Positions 49,601-60,027 of a stretch of 64,000 bases of DNA are shown one piece after another; the stretch's first letter is position 1; every line of letters begins with the position of its first letter. Location: positions 930,001-994,000 of the forward strand of contig LUGG01000013.1 of the NCBI GenBank assembly GCA_001683735.1, read 5' to 3'. The notes below the pieces were generated by a model. It saw only the letters and a list, made by a program, of their open reading frames with translations, did not search any database and was not told where the DNA came from. The position numbers were made by a program, and so were the translations under genes. The stretch is from Grifola frondosa (Eukaryota > Basidiomycota > Agaricomycetes > Polyporales > Grifolaceae).

Positions 49601-49822
49601 ATCAAATGAGCGCAGCGCATCGCAGTCGGCGGGGGAGCGTGGCGGGTACGGCCGCGTTTTTAGGTATATGAGGGGCGCGAGGTCGATCGACGCGCTGCGC
49701 TCGCGCACCGCCGACTGCGACTGCGCCTGTGTTGAAGTCCGGATAGCGCGCAGCGAGCTCACCCACCACCCACGTCGGGCTCCACGGTGGCGGCTTCACT
49801 GTAGGGAGAGGGAGGCTAACGT
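46698..49822. other. Long GC-rich upstream region of WOPR gene 2
   Basis: About 3.1 kb with no supported gene. Near the WOPR gene are a purine-rich strand and pyrimidine-rich tracts (about 47000-47250), then high-GC sequence. Open frames such as 47427-47684 and 48403-49164 on the plus strand have biased composition only. It may carry a long 5' leader or regulatory sites, but none can be pinned down. Confidence 0.45.
46797..46803 (-). promoter_or_regulatory. TATA box of WOPR gene 2
   Basis: ATATAAA on the minus strand, about 100 bases upstream of the ATG at 46697. Confidence 0.55.
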
Positions 49823-50708
49823 CTATCGAGTGGCGTCTGCAGGGGCCCGGATCCAGATTGAGTGGGGGGACGCGGGGGCCGCCTGCGGATCTGGGTTGTC
49901 TGCCGGCTGGTCCGAGCGAGGGCGGTGGCGCGCGACCCGCGCAGTCGTGTACTTGCCCTCAGGGACGAGATCGCGGAGGGCGGCGAGCTCGGGGACGTCG
50001 TCGATGGTGTGGCAGGCGTTCGAGCGTCTTCTGGCGTGAAATACGCCACTGGCAGTCAAATTCGGGATCTGGGTGAGTCGTTAGGTCGACAGAAGAGGTG
50101 GGGTGCGTACCGAGGTGCCATTTCCGGCGGCCGGTGGGGTGTCGACGTATACAGAGTAGGTCTGCTTCACGAGGCCGCTGCCGAAGCTGTGTAGCGCAAC
50201 GGCAGGGATGCGTGCGGGGTACAGCATTGAGCTCGCGTGTGCGCGTGGTGCGGAGATGGAAGAGAAGGGAGACAGCACGTACATAAGAGAAGACAGCTCC
50301 GCGTCCGACGTGCTGAGTTCAGGGAGCTTTTCGTGGTAGTACAGAAACTCCTACGCGCAGAGTCAGCGAGTTCCCTACTAAGGACCGCGGGGAGGAAATG
50401 CACTGACGTCCCGGACTCTGGAAGGGCCCCATCGCCTTCCGTCCGTCCACCGCTCGATGCCGGTCTAGACGACAACAAGTCCGCTCAGCTTCGCAATCGA
50501 GTGAGATCGCACTACGCACCACGGATGACTCGCTAAACCCGCCACGCTCTTCCCATACGCACACACAGCCAGAGTGGATGAAGCGCCTCTCCTCCATGTC
50601 CAGGCGCCTCGAGACCATGGGAAGCAGGTTGAGGGAGACGGCGTGGAAGATAACATGAGCATCTGACAAGGAGCGTATGCGGATGCCTCTGCACGTGGGC
50701 TGCTGCAT
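49823..50708 (-). CDS. WOPR (Gti1/Pac2) regulator, gene 3, with KWHL segment out of frame
   Basis: Exons are 50520-50708, 50408-50464, 50111-50350 and 49823-50068 (or to 50048). The WOPRa half is canonical: MQQPTCRGIRIRSLSDAHVI, CVCVWEER, then GIERWTDGRRWGPSRVRD and EFLYYHEK. WOPRb begins normally (GLVKQTYSVYVDTPPA), but the next block RKWHLV-AYFTPEDAR lies one base out of frame and the frame returns at TIDDVPELAALRDLVPEGKY. Two single-base losses (near 50123-50138 and 50005-50030), with a 62-nt intron ending at 50049, explain this. Alternatively a 42-nt intron (50069-50110) keeps an open frame of 243 residues but replaces the KWHL block with unrelated residues. The protein lacks a long tail. 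It is probably a real WOPR gene with sequence errors, or a decaying duplicate. Confidence 0.8.
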
Positions 50709-51700
50709 GGTGGCCTGCAGAGGGCAGAGAATCGTGGTACGGATCAGCGAACGAACTCGAGATTATGGCGAGAAATAAGTAGGGAGATGCGCGCTATATA
50801 GAAGACCATCTTGCGCTGACCACGTTGTGAAATGCAGTGATGGTGGTAGCACGGAGCGACTTCGTGGGACCGGAGACCTTCTATATCAGGCAAGAACACC
50901 TCCGGCGACTGTTCCCTGCGTCGACACTGCCAGCAGGCAGGATTCAACTGGCCTTCACTGTGGTCGGGCCTCGTTGTGGTGGAATAGTCCGGAATTCTGG
51001 CCTTCTCGGTAACCATTAGAGACGGCGGCGTATAGCTTTTGATGGTGGGTGCAGAGAAAGCCACATCCCGTGCAAGGCGCCGAATTCGGCGTTGAGAGCA
51101 CTGGCTCCCCCGGATGATGGCATTCCGAAAGTTCTTGAATGTACGCAGCAGGAGATGGTTGTAAACCTAGGACATCAACTGTGTTGTCCCGTACGCTGGC
51201 GGATGTGTGGCTGGGCGACCTGGGAGACAAGTATACAGGACACTGGCACCACTAGTACTGTCTCTGTCGCCAAAGCTACAATCGCGACGAGGGAAGACCA
51301 GAGAAGGCACAGGAGGGTTCGAAGCAATGCATCAAATCCACCGGAGGTTCTGAATATCATCACGTCTTCAATATCAATGCTGTGCGTTGCCCCGGACGTT
51401 ACTGTTGGCCGCGGGAGATTAGCTCGCGATGATCATGGGGCCATGAGGGTATTTTGACAGGAGCTTGTAATCGAAAGCGATGACTGTCGTATTCTTCATC
51501 TTGAGGCGTACCTCCCTACACCGAGAAAGATTGGCAGTGCCACCAGGGAGGTGCATGGATCAAGGTCAGAGGTTAGTGCTAATGCACAGAGCATATGCCG
51601 GCCATCCAGAAACGTTCCATGGATATATGCAGAATATATCGGGCTCTCAGCGGGAGCAGTCACGATGGTGAGCAGAATGGCAAGTAGAGAATGTGTAGCA
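50709..51700. other. Stretch between WOPR gene 3 and the ML array
   Basis: A minus-strand frame from an ATG at 51708 to 51496 begins with a signal-peptide-like stretch (SLLAILLTIVTAPAES) and contains two cysteines. It may be the first exon of a small secreted protein, but no further exon could be joined. It overlaps the long tail read for ML copy A. The rest has no supported feature. Confidence 0.3.
50794..50801 (-). promoter_or_regulatory. TATA box of WOPR gene 3
   Basis: The palindromic CTATATAG lies about 90 bases upstream of the ATG at 50708. Confidence 0.5.
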
Positions 51701-52602
51701 CTAGTCATATGGTTCACTGCAAGATCTGACAACAATTGTACATTGTGCCAGCGCTCGACATTTTGAAGAGGTTTTGGCAGATTTCAATGCGGCGAGGATC
51801 AATTTTAAGGTTGCATGAATCGCGACGCGCATGTCATGTGATACGTGATATTTTACATGTGATAGAACTAAACTAAGCCAATTCAATTTCAAATCTAAAC
51901 ACATCATATCGTCATCATCGACCGTATATGCACGAATATTCACTGTGAAAGAGGCTAAAATAATACTTGAATTAGAGGAACATCAAACACCTCTGCGCCA
52001 GACATACCAGGGGGATTTCGATCGGTAACGTCACGGTATGCTCGAATTCATGTCTCCCTTCGTTGACAGGGCATTGCACGCTACTATTATTATCTTGTCT
52101 ATGACACGATTTATCACTAAGAATGTGAAGGTTAAATGACGGATCAAATACGTACAGTTCCTCACAAATATCGATAATGTTCTGGAGGAGCTTGATACGC
52201 CCCAGCTTGATTGTAACATCTGCATATGCACTCTCTTACACATAAATTAATGTGATAAATATTCGTAGAACTTGAAGTTGCATATCACGGACCTCGATTA
52301 CTTCTTTCGCAACAAAAGTGATCGTCATCTTCAGACCTTCGCCGGGTATCGGAGGGTTCGGAGAGATCACAATAGACTCGATTTGGACTGCGTCGGAAGG
52401 CTGACCTTGGTTAAACGGATTGGTCAGGATACACAAGGTCGCGATGCTATGTACGGCGACATACCGCAATTAGTCCATTGAAAGGACCCGCCTAGGGGAG
52501 CAATATTGACCTCCGGCAGAGCGTCGCGTTCGATGAAGCCGGTAGAATAGACACCACTGAATGCAGCAGCAAGTAGTATAATGAGAAAGCGAGATGAGCC
52601 AT
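51701..52602 (-). CDS. ML/NPC2-like lipid-binding secreted protein, copy A, two frame breaks
   Basis: Exons are 52465-52602, 52293-52405, 52156-52232, 52008-52116 and 51701-51954. A signal peptide (SSRFLIILLAAAFSGVYS) precedes the ML domain: SFQWTNCG, VQIESIVISPNPPIPGEGL, then SAYADVTIKLGRIKLL, DICEEL, VQCPVNEG and the closing FTVNIRAYTVDDDDMMCLDL. ML proteins are small beta-sandwich proteins that bind lipids, such as fungal PG/PI transfer protein and NPC2. One base is missing just after the ATG (52596-52602) and one in the G-run 52010-52014 (plus strand). After CLDLKLN the frame stays open for about 60 further residues instead of stopping, overlapping another frame, so the true stop is probably lost or mis-sequenced. 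TATATA lies about 40 bases upstream of the ATG. Confidence 0.75.
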
Positions 52603-53801
52603 GATTGGGATGCAAGCTAATGAGTGGGCATAGGAGGGGCATATATATCGAGTCCCATGTTTGAGTATGCTTGGATCCATGCTCTGTCTTTGGCAGCTGA
52701 TGAGCTCGAAAAGTTATAGTAAATATATAGATCGGTAAATTCAAAAGCTCAATTCATACTCACGAATAGGAACCGAGGTACGTTTGACAGTGTCAGCTTG
52801 AAGAGAGGATGTAGAGCGGTGTCATAACGATGCGCATGATTTGAATATAGTCTCCGGTGATGATAAGGTGCTGAACGCACTTTACAGCATCCATTTAGAC
52901 GGGATATTACTGCATGTAAATATGGTTGGTCTTGTATTTTACATCTCTTAAGCTTTGAAACCTGTCAAAATACGGAAAGATGAGCGACATGCATGATCTC
53001 GCATGATCCCGGATCAAGGCTCACTAGCCTTCAAGATGACTTCCGCGAAAAGAGCATCAAATAACTGTCTTTGTAATTGTCAGATACATCAATTCATGCA
53101 CACAGCACTCCGAGGACGTACCAAGATGGCACATAGCCATGACTGTGGAAAGACTATCCCACGAACAAATCAAGTACCTAGCAGTGACAACGAAATTTTC
53201 TTTATGCGCTTGTGATGCTGTGAGGGCTTAAATGATAAATTGCGAGGATGGAATCACTCCACCCAGTTGCCACGTGGACCCATCAGTTCGGTTTTGAGTG
53301 TTGACACTACGTTGTTAACTGAAACTTGTGTAAGCCCATACATAGCTGGTGATGTGGATAACTTGTTTTTTTAGTGTTGATTTGGGGCTTTCAATAAATG
53401 TTACTGTTTCACGGAATCCTTTGTTCACTGAAGCTGAAGGTCGAAAACGCACCGAAAACGCGGAAATTGATACGCTGGACATACCGGGGTTCCTTTGACG
53501 TACGTACTGCCCCAAAATCTGTTATGAAAGGCATCAATCGATCGCGATAACTTGTATTGCCTCAGTATTTTTAGACTCATACGGCCTCGCGCTCTATTAA
53601 TATGATTGCGCAGCTGCAGAATAGAGCCGACTATTGGAAGCACCGTTAATACAGCATAATCGCAGCCTTATGTCCGACGCTCCATTGTCGTACGTACGGG
53701 CATATGCGCGCGGAGAAAATTTAAAATGAACGCACATATTTGCAAGTTATATTGCAACAGACGAACATTCTAGTGCCACACATATCAGGGGTGAAGGGTA
53801 A
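52603..53801. other. Spacer between ML copies A and B
   Basis: Sequence around 52785-52860 resembles that at 56165-56235, upstream of copy D (shared landmarks TTTGACAG, TTGAAGAGAG, GTCATAACGA), suggesting the promoter regions were duplicated with the genes. A minus-strand frame at 53315-53515 has no clear identity. Confidence 0.4.
53502..53795. repeat. Direct repeat, left copy, in the ML array
   Basis: Aligns with 54103-54375 through shared landmarks CCCAAAAT, TCGATCGATCGCG-TAACTTG, TATTGCCTC-GTATTTTTAGAC, GCGCAGCTGCA, GACTATTGGAAGC and AACGCACATATTTGCAA. The two copies differ by substitutions and small indels and lie about 600 bases apart, one unit of tandem duplication. Confidence 0.75.
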
Positions 53802-53821
53802 ACGACGAATTAAATACGTAC

Positions 53822-54057
53822 ACTTCCTGATAAATGTCGAAACGCTTCTGCTTGACGAGTCCCAGTTTGATTACGATATCTGCGTGTGCACCCTACACAT
53901 AAATTAGTGTGGTAAAGGTAATGTTGAAGTTGCACATCACGGGCCTCGATTACTTCTTTCGTAACAAAGGTGATCGCCACCTTCAGACCTTCTCCGGGTA
54001 TCGGAGGGTTCGGAGAGATTACAGTAGACTCGATGTGGACTAAGTCGGTATCTAGAC
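53822..54057 (-). pseudogene. ML/NPC2-like copy B, partial
   Basis: Two homologous exons remain: 53945-54057 (113 nt, the same length as in copies A and C), reading DLVHIESTVISPNPPIPGE, and 53822-53892, reading GAHADIVIKLGLVKQ and DIYQE. The intron between them has GC instead of GT at the donor (GAG then GCCCGT). No matching signal-peptide exon or C-terminal exons with the closing cysteines are found nearby. It is therefore a partial, probably non-functional copy. Confidence 0.7.
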
Positions 54058-54102
54058 CTCGGGTAAAAGAAAATTGGTCAGGATACACGAAGTCGCGAAC
54101 AT

Positions 54103-54375
54103 ACTGCCCCCAAAATGTCATCGATCGATCGCGTTAACTTGTATTGCCTCCGTATTTTTAGACCCAGGCCACCACACGCTCTATTTATGTGATGTTGCGC
54201 AGCTGCAAATTAGACTCGACTATTGGAAGCGCTATTAATACAGCATGATATCCGACACTCCATTGTCGTACATGCATATGCGCATGGAAAGCAGAAAGCA
54301 TTTAAATGAACGCACATATTTGCAAACTATATCACAACAGACGAAGATTCTAGTACCTACACGTGCTGTACATCA
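54103..54375. repeat. Direct repeat, right copy, in the ML array
   Basis: Partner of the repeat at 53502-53795. It occupies the place where the first exon of copy B would be expected, so the duplication appears to have replaced or separated that exon. Confidence 0.7.
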
Positions 54376-54423
54376 GGGAACCAGCAGACCTGGAACCGCC
54401 GAGGATAGTACATCGCTCGCCCG

Positions 54424-55097
54424 TCAACCGCGACCGACGGGTATGTTGAGGTCCATACACACTATATGGGCGCCATCGGCGTTATACCCACGCATGTGCG
54501 CGGTGTACTGAACTGGAAGAGAGCGTGACGTAGGTACACCTAGTGGACATGGAGACTCACGTGAAGGAATGTCCTGGGGGATCGATAGAACGTCTGTGAT
54601 GTTGTATATGCCCGGCTCTATCGGGCACTGTACGCTTGAATTAAGAGCCAGGCTGGGAAGCATGTGGACAGATTATAAAATGGGGAAGAATAAGCGCAAG
54701 ACAGACATACGCTTCCGCGCAAACATCGATAACGCGCTGGTCGAGGAGGACGCCTTTGAACGTGAATTCGACCTTCACGTATGCACCCTGCTAAAATCGA
54801 GTGGGGTGAGTTGCAGGAAGATGCCGCCAGAATGATGACGAGCGCCTGAATAACGTCGTCAACTGTACCGGAGAATGTCACAGCCAAATCCTCGCCAGAC
54901 ACTGCAGGGTCCGGGGAGATCGCAATAGACCCGACTTGGATTATGTCGGTATTTGAACCTTGGGGAATAGTTAGTACCTAGAGACACAGCGACAACACTG
55001 TGCAGAGCGACGCACCACAGTCGGTCCAACTAAAGCCTTGGCCCCGGGGGACAATGAACGCAGTAGCAAGGAGAACGAGAGGAGCAAATCCGGGCAT
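54424..55097 (-). CDS. ML/NPC2-like lipid-binding secreted protein, copy C, intact
   Basis: Five exons, 55016-55097, 54846-54958, 54711-54787, 54561-54652 and 54424-54512, give 150 residues without a frame break. The signal peptide is MPGFAPLVLLATAFIVPRG. The mature ML domain reads FSWTDCGG, IIQVGSIAISPDPAVSGEDL, GAYVKVEFTFKGVLL, DVCAEA, VQCPIEPGIYNITDVLSIPQ and YTAHMRGY, closing with IVCMDLNIPVGRG. Exons 2 and 3 have exactly the lengths (113 and 77 nt) seen in copy A. The second intron appears to use a GC donor (CAG then GCGCTC), as in copy B. Four cysteines are placed to form the C-C bridges typical of a reduced ML fold. A TATATA element is about 40 bases upstream of the ATG. It should be secreted and bind a lipid; the ligand is unknown. 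Confidence 0.8.
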
Positions 55098-55429
55098 GAT
55101 TGGGGTGGGCCAGTGAATGGTGCTGGATGAGTATATATAATGTCTTGGTACAGATAGACCGATGCTGTCTTTGGTAGCTGATGTACTTCAGAAGATAATT
55201 ATACGAAATAGACGCCACATGCAGGAGACTCGCCTGACTTGGAGGGAAGAAGACGGCGCCAGGGCGCTATGCTGGACCATCATGACATGCGAAAATCCTA
55301 AATGCGCATATATGCGCACAAGCGACACCACGGGGATAGCAAATGGCCACATACATAACAGATACGACATTCCCGGGAAGGACCGTGAAGACCTCGAATA
55401 CGCCACTCGCCTATCAATCGCCGCAAACA

Positions 55430-56110
55430 GAAGGTACGGTATATCCAAGTTCAAACACAATATACGGCGATCGTCGGCAGCAGACCCGCGTACCTCTGTG
55501 GTATAATGAACTGGAAGAGAGCATGAGTAGCTGAAGAAACCGAGCAGAGAAATTGAGACTCACGAGGAAGGATAATTTTGGGTAGCTTTATGGTCTGTGT
55601 GACACTGTATCTGCCTGTGTTTACTGGGTTAATTGCATGTTTATATCGAGGTTTTGTCTGAGAGGCATGCAGAAGATTTAATGGAGATAGATAGGAAGAA
55701 TATAGATAGCGCACGCTTCCTCGTATATATCAACGTTATGGCTGGAAACGGCCACGGACGCCAACTTGACTGTGGCGTTTACATACGCGCTGTCCTATAA
55801 ACAGGTAGCCGAGCCACAGGAAAATGTCGTTGCAATCGGTGACGAGCACCTGGATAACTGCATTAGTAGTACCGGTGATTGTTACAGTCAGATCTTAGCC
55901 GGTTATTGCAGGGTCCGGGGAGGTCGCAATAGACTCGATGTGGACTATGTCAGTGCTTGAACCTTGGTACGTAAACTAGTAAGTGGTTAACACGCAATCG
56001 CGACGCTGCAGAAGCCGGCGTACCACAGTCAGTCCGACTAAACACTTCATCTGGGGTCGGCTTGAATCGATTCTCTGATGAAATCGAAAATGTGCATGGC
56101 GCTGGGCTAA
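55430..56110 (-). pseudogene. ML/NPC2-like copy D with premature stop
   Basis: The 113-nt exon is at 55850-55962 and reads TDIVHIESIATSPDPAITG followed by an in-frame TAA at 55895-55897 where the intact copies have a glutamate. Further homologous pieces follow: SAYVNATVKL and DIYEEA, NTGRYSVTQTIKLPKIILP, and RRILCLNLDIP at the C-terminus, but in different frames. The first exon is only partly recognisable (SRTDCG next to a good donor). Order and exon sizes match copy C, so this is a decayed tandem duplicate. Confidence 0.75.
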
Positions 56111-56150
56111 CCAATTCCGAGATCCAACACATGCTTACCAGTGGACGCTA

Positions 56151-57904
56151 TGCAGGGAAACACATTTGACAGCTTCGAGTTGAAGAGAGAATAGATACAG
56201 TCATAACGACGGACCTGACTTGAATCCCGTCGTCTTCGCACCGATCTAGGTGTTCAGAGATGATTTTTTGACATACATAACAAATGTACGGCGGCCTTCA
56301 CTGTGGGATGCGGACAGTATGAAAGTGATACGGTGTTTCAGCCGGCAGCCGTGTGAATTCTATTATCCCTCCGGATAATTTTCAACGGAAACGAATGAAG
56401 TTCGTCAGTGAACCGGATGAAAAAGTTGGGTGGAAAGTCCGCCGAAAAATGACCGATTTCAGCGGGTCGATTTCTTACTTGTCACGGATATATCAATAAC
56501 AAATCCCATTATGCCACTTTGTATTCAATTTAGCATCCAGTAACCGGATAATTTTCCAATGCTCAGTGTGTGAACTTCAGGCAACTTCTAGCATAATGAA
56601 ATATATTGAAAGCCTAGCTATTACAACTATCATATGTCTGGATTGATGTGGACAACAAGAGATAAAGATGATAGATTTGGGGAGGGGTTGGGGAAGGATG
56701 AAAGCTCGGCATATATGGGGGAAGCTTGGGAGAATATTGGCACAAGGCACTTACATTGGTGCTGCAAGACTCCTCGATGTGGTAGGGCATTCAATCACAC
56801 GAAAAAAAACAACGATCCTATGACAGCATAGCGGAAATTAGCAAGGCGCGTGTATTCGAAGACAACCACTTACCAACATGACTTAAAAGCCAATTTCCTA
56901 CCCCACATCCCATCCCATCCACCCAATAGAACAATGTATACAAAATCAACACCAAGCCTCGAGGATTACGCCGCGAACATTTGCGCGACGCACCTTTGTA
57001 TTCCGAGTGATGGTGGTTATGATAAGAGCTACCGCGGCCGCATCTGTCGCAAGTTCAACAAGATGTCACATATGTCACAATTCTGTCACGCATGACACCA
57101 GATGATTTACGGGTGGAATTTTCATTGGCAAAACATCCGTTATCCGTTGTTCACTCGCGCGAGGTGTGAAATCGATTTTTCAGTCGAGTGCCGGTTGACT
57201 TTAGCACGCGGCTTTTCTCACAGTGCTTGCATCTTAGCTATACGATGTTCGCTAGCATCAATAGTCGCCTAGTGGGTTCCATTCAAGTTTTGGGGCCTGT
57301 CACCTCCGGAAGGGATGCACCATTCAGCATCGCGCACAATTCGAATAGCGGTGCATGTGGAATACCACTCGGACGTCGACGTGGCTCAGATGGCCGTTCG
57401 TTTTCCTTTCGCATTAATCTATTGTTCTGCATCTGGAAATAAGTATCAGTTCGTGCACAGCAAGATTAACCAATCACGAACAAGAAACGTACAAAGGTAC
57501 ATGGCACCGGCGTGACCGCAGTAAAGGAAACTCTCACGAACAATATCAAGTCTCACACACTCAAGACTCGACATAGTACCCAACAGTGACTTCTGGAGAT
57601 AACTATACGCTTGCTATACTATGAGGCGATTGCAAGAATGATTTGTGTTCGGAGAGTATGAACTGGTTCGCGGTGCAGAAGTGCTCTGCTCAGCCACGTG
57701 GTGGCTGGTCAAAATGCCAGTCGCCGAGACTACCGGCGGGCGCTAATGGCGAGTGTACTGATGCGCACCGCTTCAGCATCATGTTTGAGAATCTTGTCAC
57801 CGTCGACGCCGTTATCCCGCACAGCTCACAGCGCGTGATATAAGTGAGTGCTCCTTGCTATCTTTTCTTTATTCCAGCACTCACCCCTCCTTCCTTTCCC
57901 CTTC
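56151..57904. other. Stretch between the ML array and the pepsin-fold gene
   Basis: No supported gene. AT-rich patches and short frames only. The right end is the upstream region of the membrane-anchored pepsin-fold gene; no clear TATA box was recognised. Confidence 0.45.
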
Positions 57905-60027
57905 ATGTTTCGGTCTCGCACCGCGTTCGTCCTCTTCACAGCGACGTTATGTTCGCAGGCGTTTTCATTATCGGGCGTGTCCGCACCCCTCAAGCGCGAC
58001 CTCGCAGAGTTCGCTGATGATATCACGTACACGAATGCGATGCAAAATGCGTTGTTTCTCCAGGTTTGGATAGCGGATACGTCCGCCGTTGTGCAGCTGG
58101 ACACGACAGCGTAAGCGGAATCCCTCTGGTTGTGCAAGACCTTGTTAGCTGACGTGTTTCTTAGAACTGACCTCTTGGTCACAGGCTTGCTGCCCAACTC
58201 AGGTCTCACAAACACTGGGAAGACAACTAGTGATGTCGTTAAGGATGTTACGGTGACTGGTTCGTATATTACGGTACTCTGTTTGCGTATCGAGGCTGAA
58301 CAATATTTTCAGGTTCTATTTTCACTGGGGATGTTATGGTCGATGGTCTCGAGGTGTCGAACATGAGTCTTAGTACGTGATTCCTACCTCATTGACTTGT
58401 TTCCGCTAAACTTCGTCGTAGCGTACGCGAACTCGCTTCCGAACAGCATCGTCAATCTGAACGAGTCGGCCATTTACGGTCGTCTTGGGCTCGCGCTTCC
58501 TACTGCCACAGGGTCGGCTCTTGCCTTACTGCTTCAACAGGCCCCCAGCGACCACCAATATTACACGATCCTATTCTCTCCAGATGTTAACAAGACAGGT
58601 ACCGACGGCACCTTCTCTGGTTTCTTCACTATCGGCGAGCTTGTAGACCTGAGCGAGATCTTCAACGGCGCGAGTGCGGACCTCCCCGACCTGACGCTGA
58701 TTAAAGGCCAGCCCGAGCTCCCGCTCACCGCCACCGGCCAGTTTTCTGTGGACGCCATCTCCATCAACGCACAACCGTTCCAACTCAAGAGCGAGATCCC
58801 CCAGGCGCCGAGCGGCAAACCCCTTGCCATTGTCAACACCGCCGACCCGTGGATCAGGGCGTCGTTTGAGGTCGTCTCTGCGATCTATGGGAACGTCAGC
58901 GGGGCGACGTTCGTTGACCAGTCAACCATCGGCACCTTCCAAGTTCCCTGCAGCACCCAGGTCGAGGTGACCGTCACCCTCGGCGGACAGGATTATGTTT
59001 TGGACCCCTCAACACTAGTCCGAGACAACCCCTTCGGGGATGCGTGCGCGGGAGTGGTACGTAGGATTGTCAGTCGTGCTCGCTGCTATATGCTTAAGGG
59101 CGCATTCTCGCTTAGTTTGCCACCAACGGTCAAGCGGTATCGGCTATTCCTGCCTTCGACCTCTCTTTTGGCCCTCACTTTTGTACGTCGTGACACTTAG
59201 TCTCATCATGTACAACATCTCATCTCCTATTGTATAGTGAAAAACGTGTACATGCAAGCGGGCAACGACGTCAATACCACCCAACCATACATCAAGTTCC
59301 TGCCCCTGCAAGCAACTACAGCTCGTCGGGCTCTACGGGGGACAACACCGCCGGTGCCCGGCCATCCAACATTGCTACTCAGGCCACCGGCTCGGCTGGC
59401 AACGCTGCTGGAAAGGGCTACGGTTCGACACCCACGGGTGGCTCTACCGGGACCACTCAGGGTTCCAGCAGTTGGCTGTCCAGGACCCCCCAGCGCTCAA
59501 CCTCCACTACGACCGTAACGGTTACGCACACGAACGTGGGTACGACGACAGTGGCTGGCCCTCCCCCGAGCAGCGCCGGTACCGGCTCTAGCTCCAGCTC
59601 GAGTTCGAGCTGGACTGGCACTGGTGCGGCTGCTACAGCGTCGCCTGGCGTCTTGGCGGGCAACCTGGAGGGTTCGAATGGCTCTTCCGATAACAGCAAC
59701 AATCTCAACCTCCCCAGTGGCAGCATCGCTGATAAGGTGAGTTCGGCTCTTAGATGATCTGCCACAAGAAAAGGATTGTTAATATGCGTGCTTCAGCTCA
59801 AACACTGCCTGCCCGCGATCATTGTGCTTGCCATCGTCGTTGGAGTTCTGCTCATCGGCGGCCTTGTGTTCTGTCTCGTGAGACGCCGCAGCCCTGGCTC
59901 GGGCGCGAGGCCGTCGGCGTACAGGAGTCTACATGCAGCGGAGACCGCTGAGCCCACGCATGTGCCGCTCTACGGCGCAGAGGAAGGCTCTTCTCGGTAT
60001 TCCGACCCATACCGGGACGACAAGTAA
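57905..60027 (+). CDS. Membrane-anchored pepsin-fold protein with altered catalytic motifs, one frame break
   Basis: Seven exons: 57905-58110, 58165-58259, 58313-58372, 58422-59056, 59116-59182, 59238-59736 and 59797-60027. A signal peptide (MFRSRTAFVLFTATLCSQAF) leads into an A1 peptidase fold: VVQLDTTATDLLVTG aligns with the DTGSSDLWV active-site loop, YGRLGLALP with the ILGLG turn, and LAIVNTADPWI with the second DTGT loop. A serine/threonine/glycine-rich stalk follows, then a membrane helix (IIVLAIVVGVLLIGGLVFCL) and a short cytosolic tail. The first loop is DTTAT and the second NTAD, so one catalytic aspartate is replaced by asparagine and both glycines are absent; activity is doubtful. 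One base is missing in the C-run at 59303-59306 at the start of the stalk. Confidence 0.8.

Noticed and set aside
50465..50519. Apparent frameshift in the first half of WOPR gene 3
   Set aside because: A normal 55-nt GT-AG intron restores GIERWTDGRRWGPSRVRD in frame, so no base loss is needed here.
53315..53515. Minus-strand frame in the ML array that might be a further ML exon
   Set aside because: Spacing of hydrophobic residues is only vaguely similar and the exon length differs from the 113 nt seen in all true copies.
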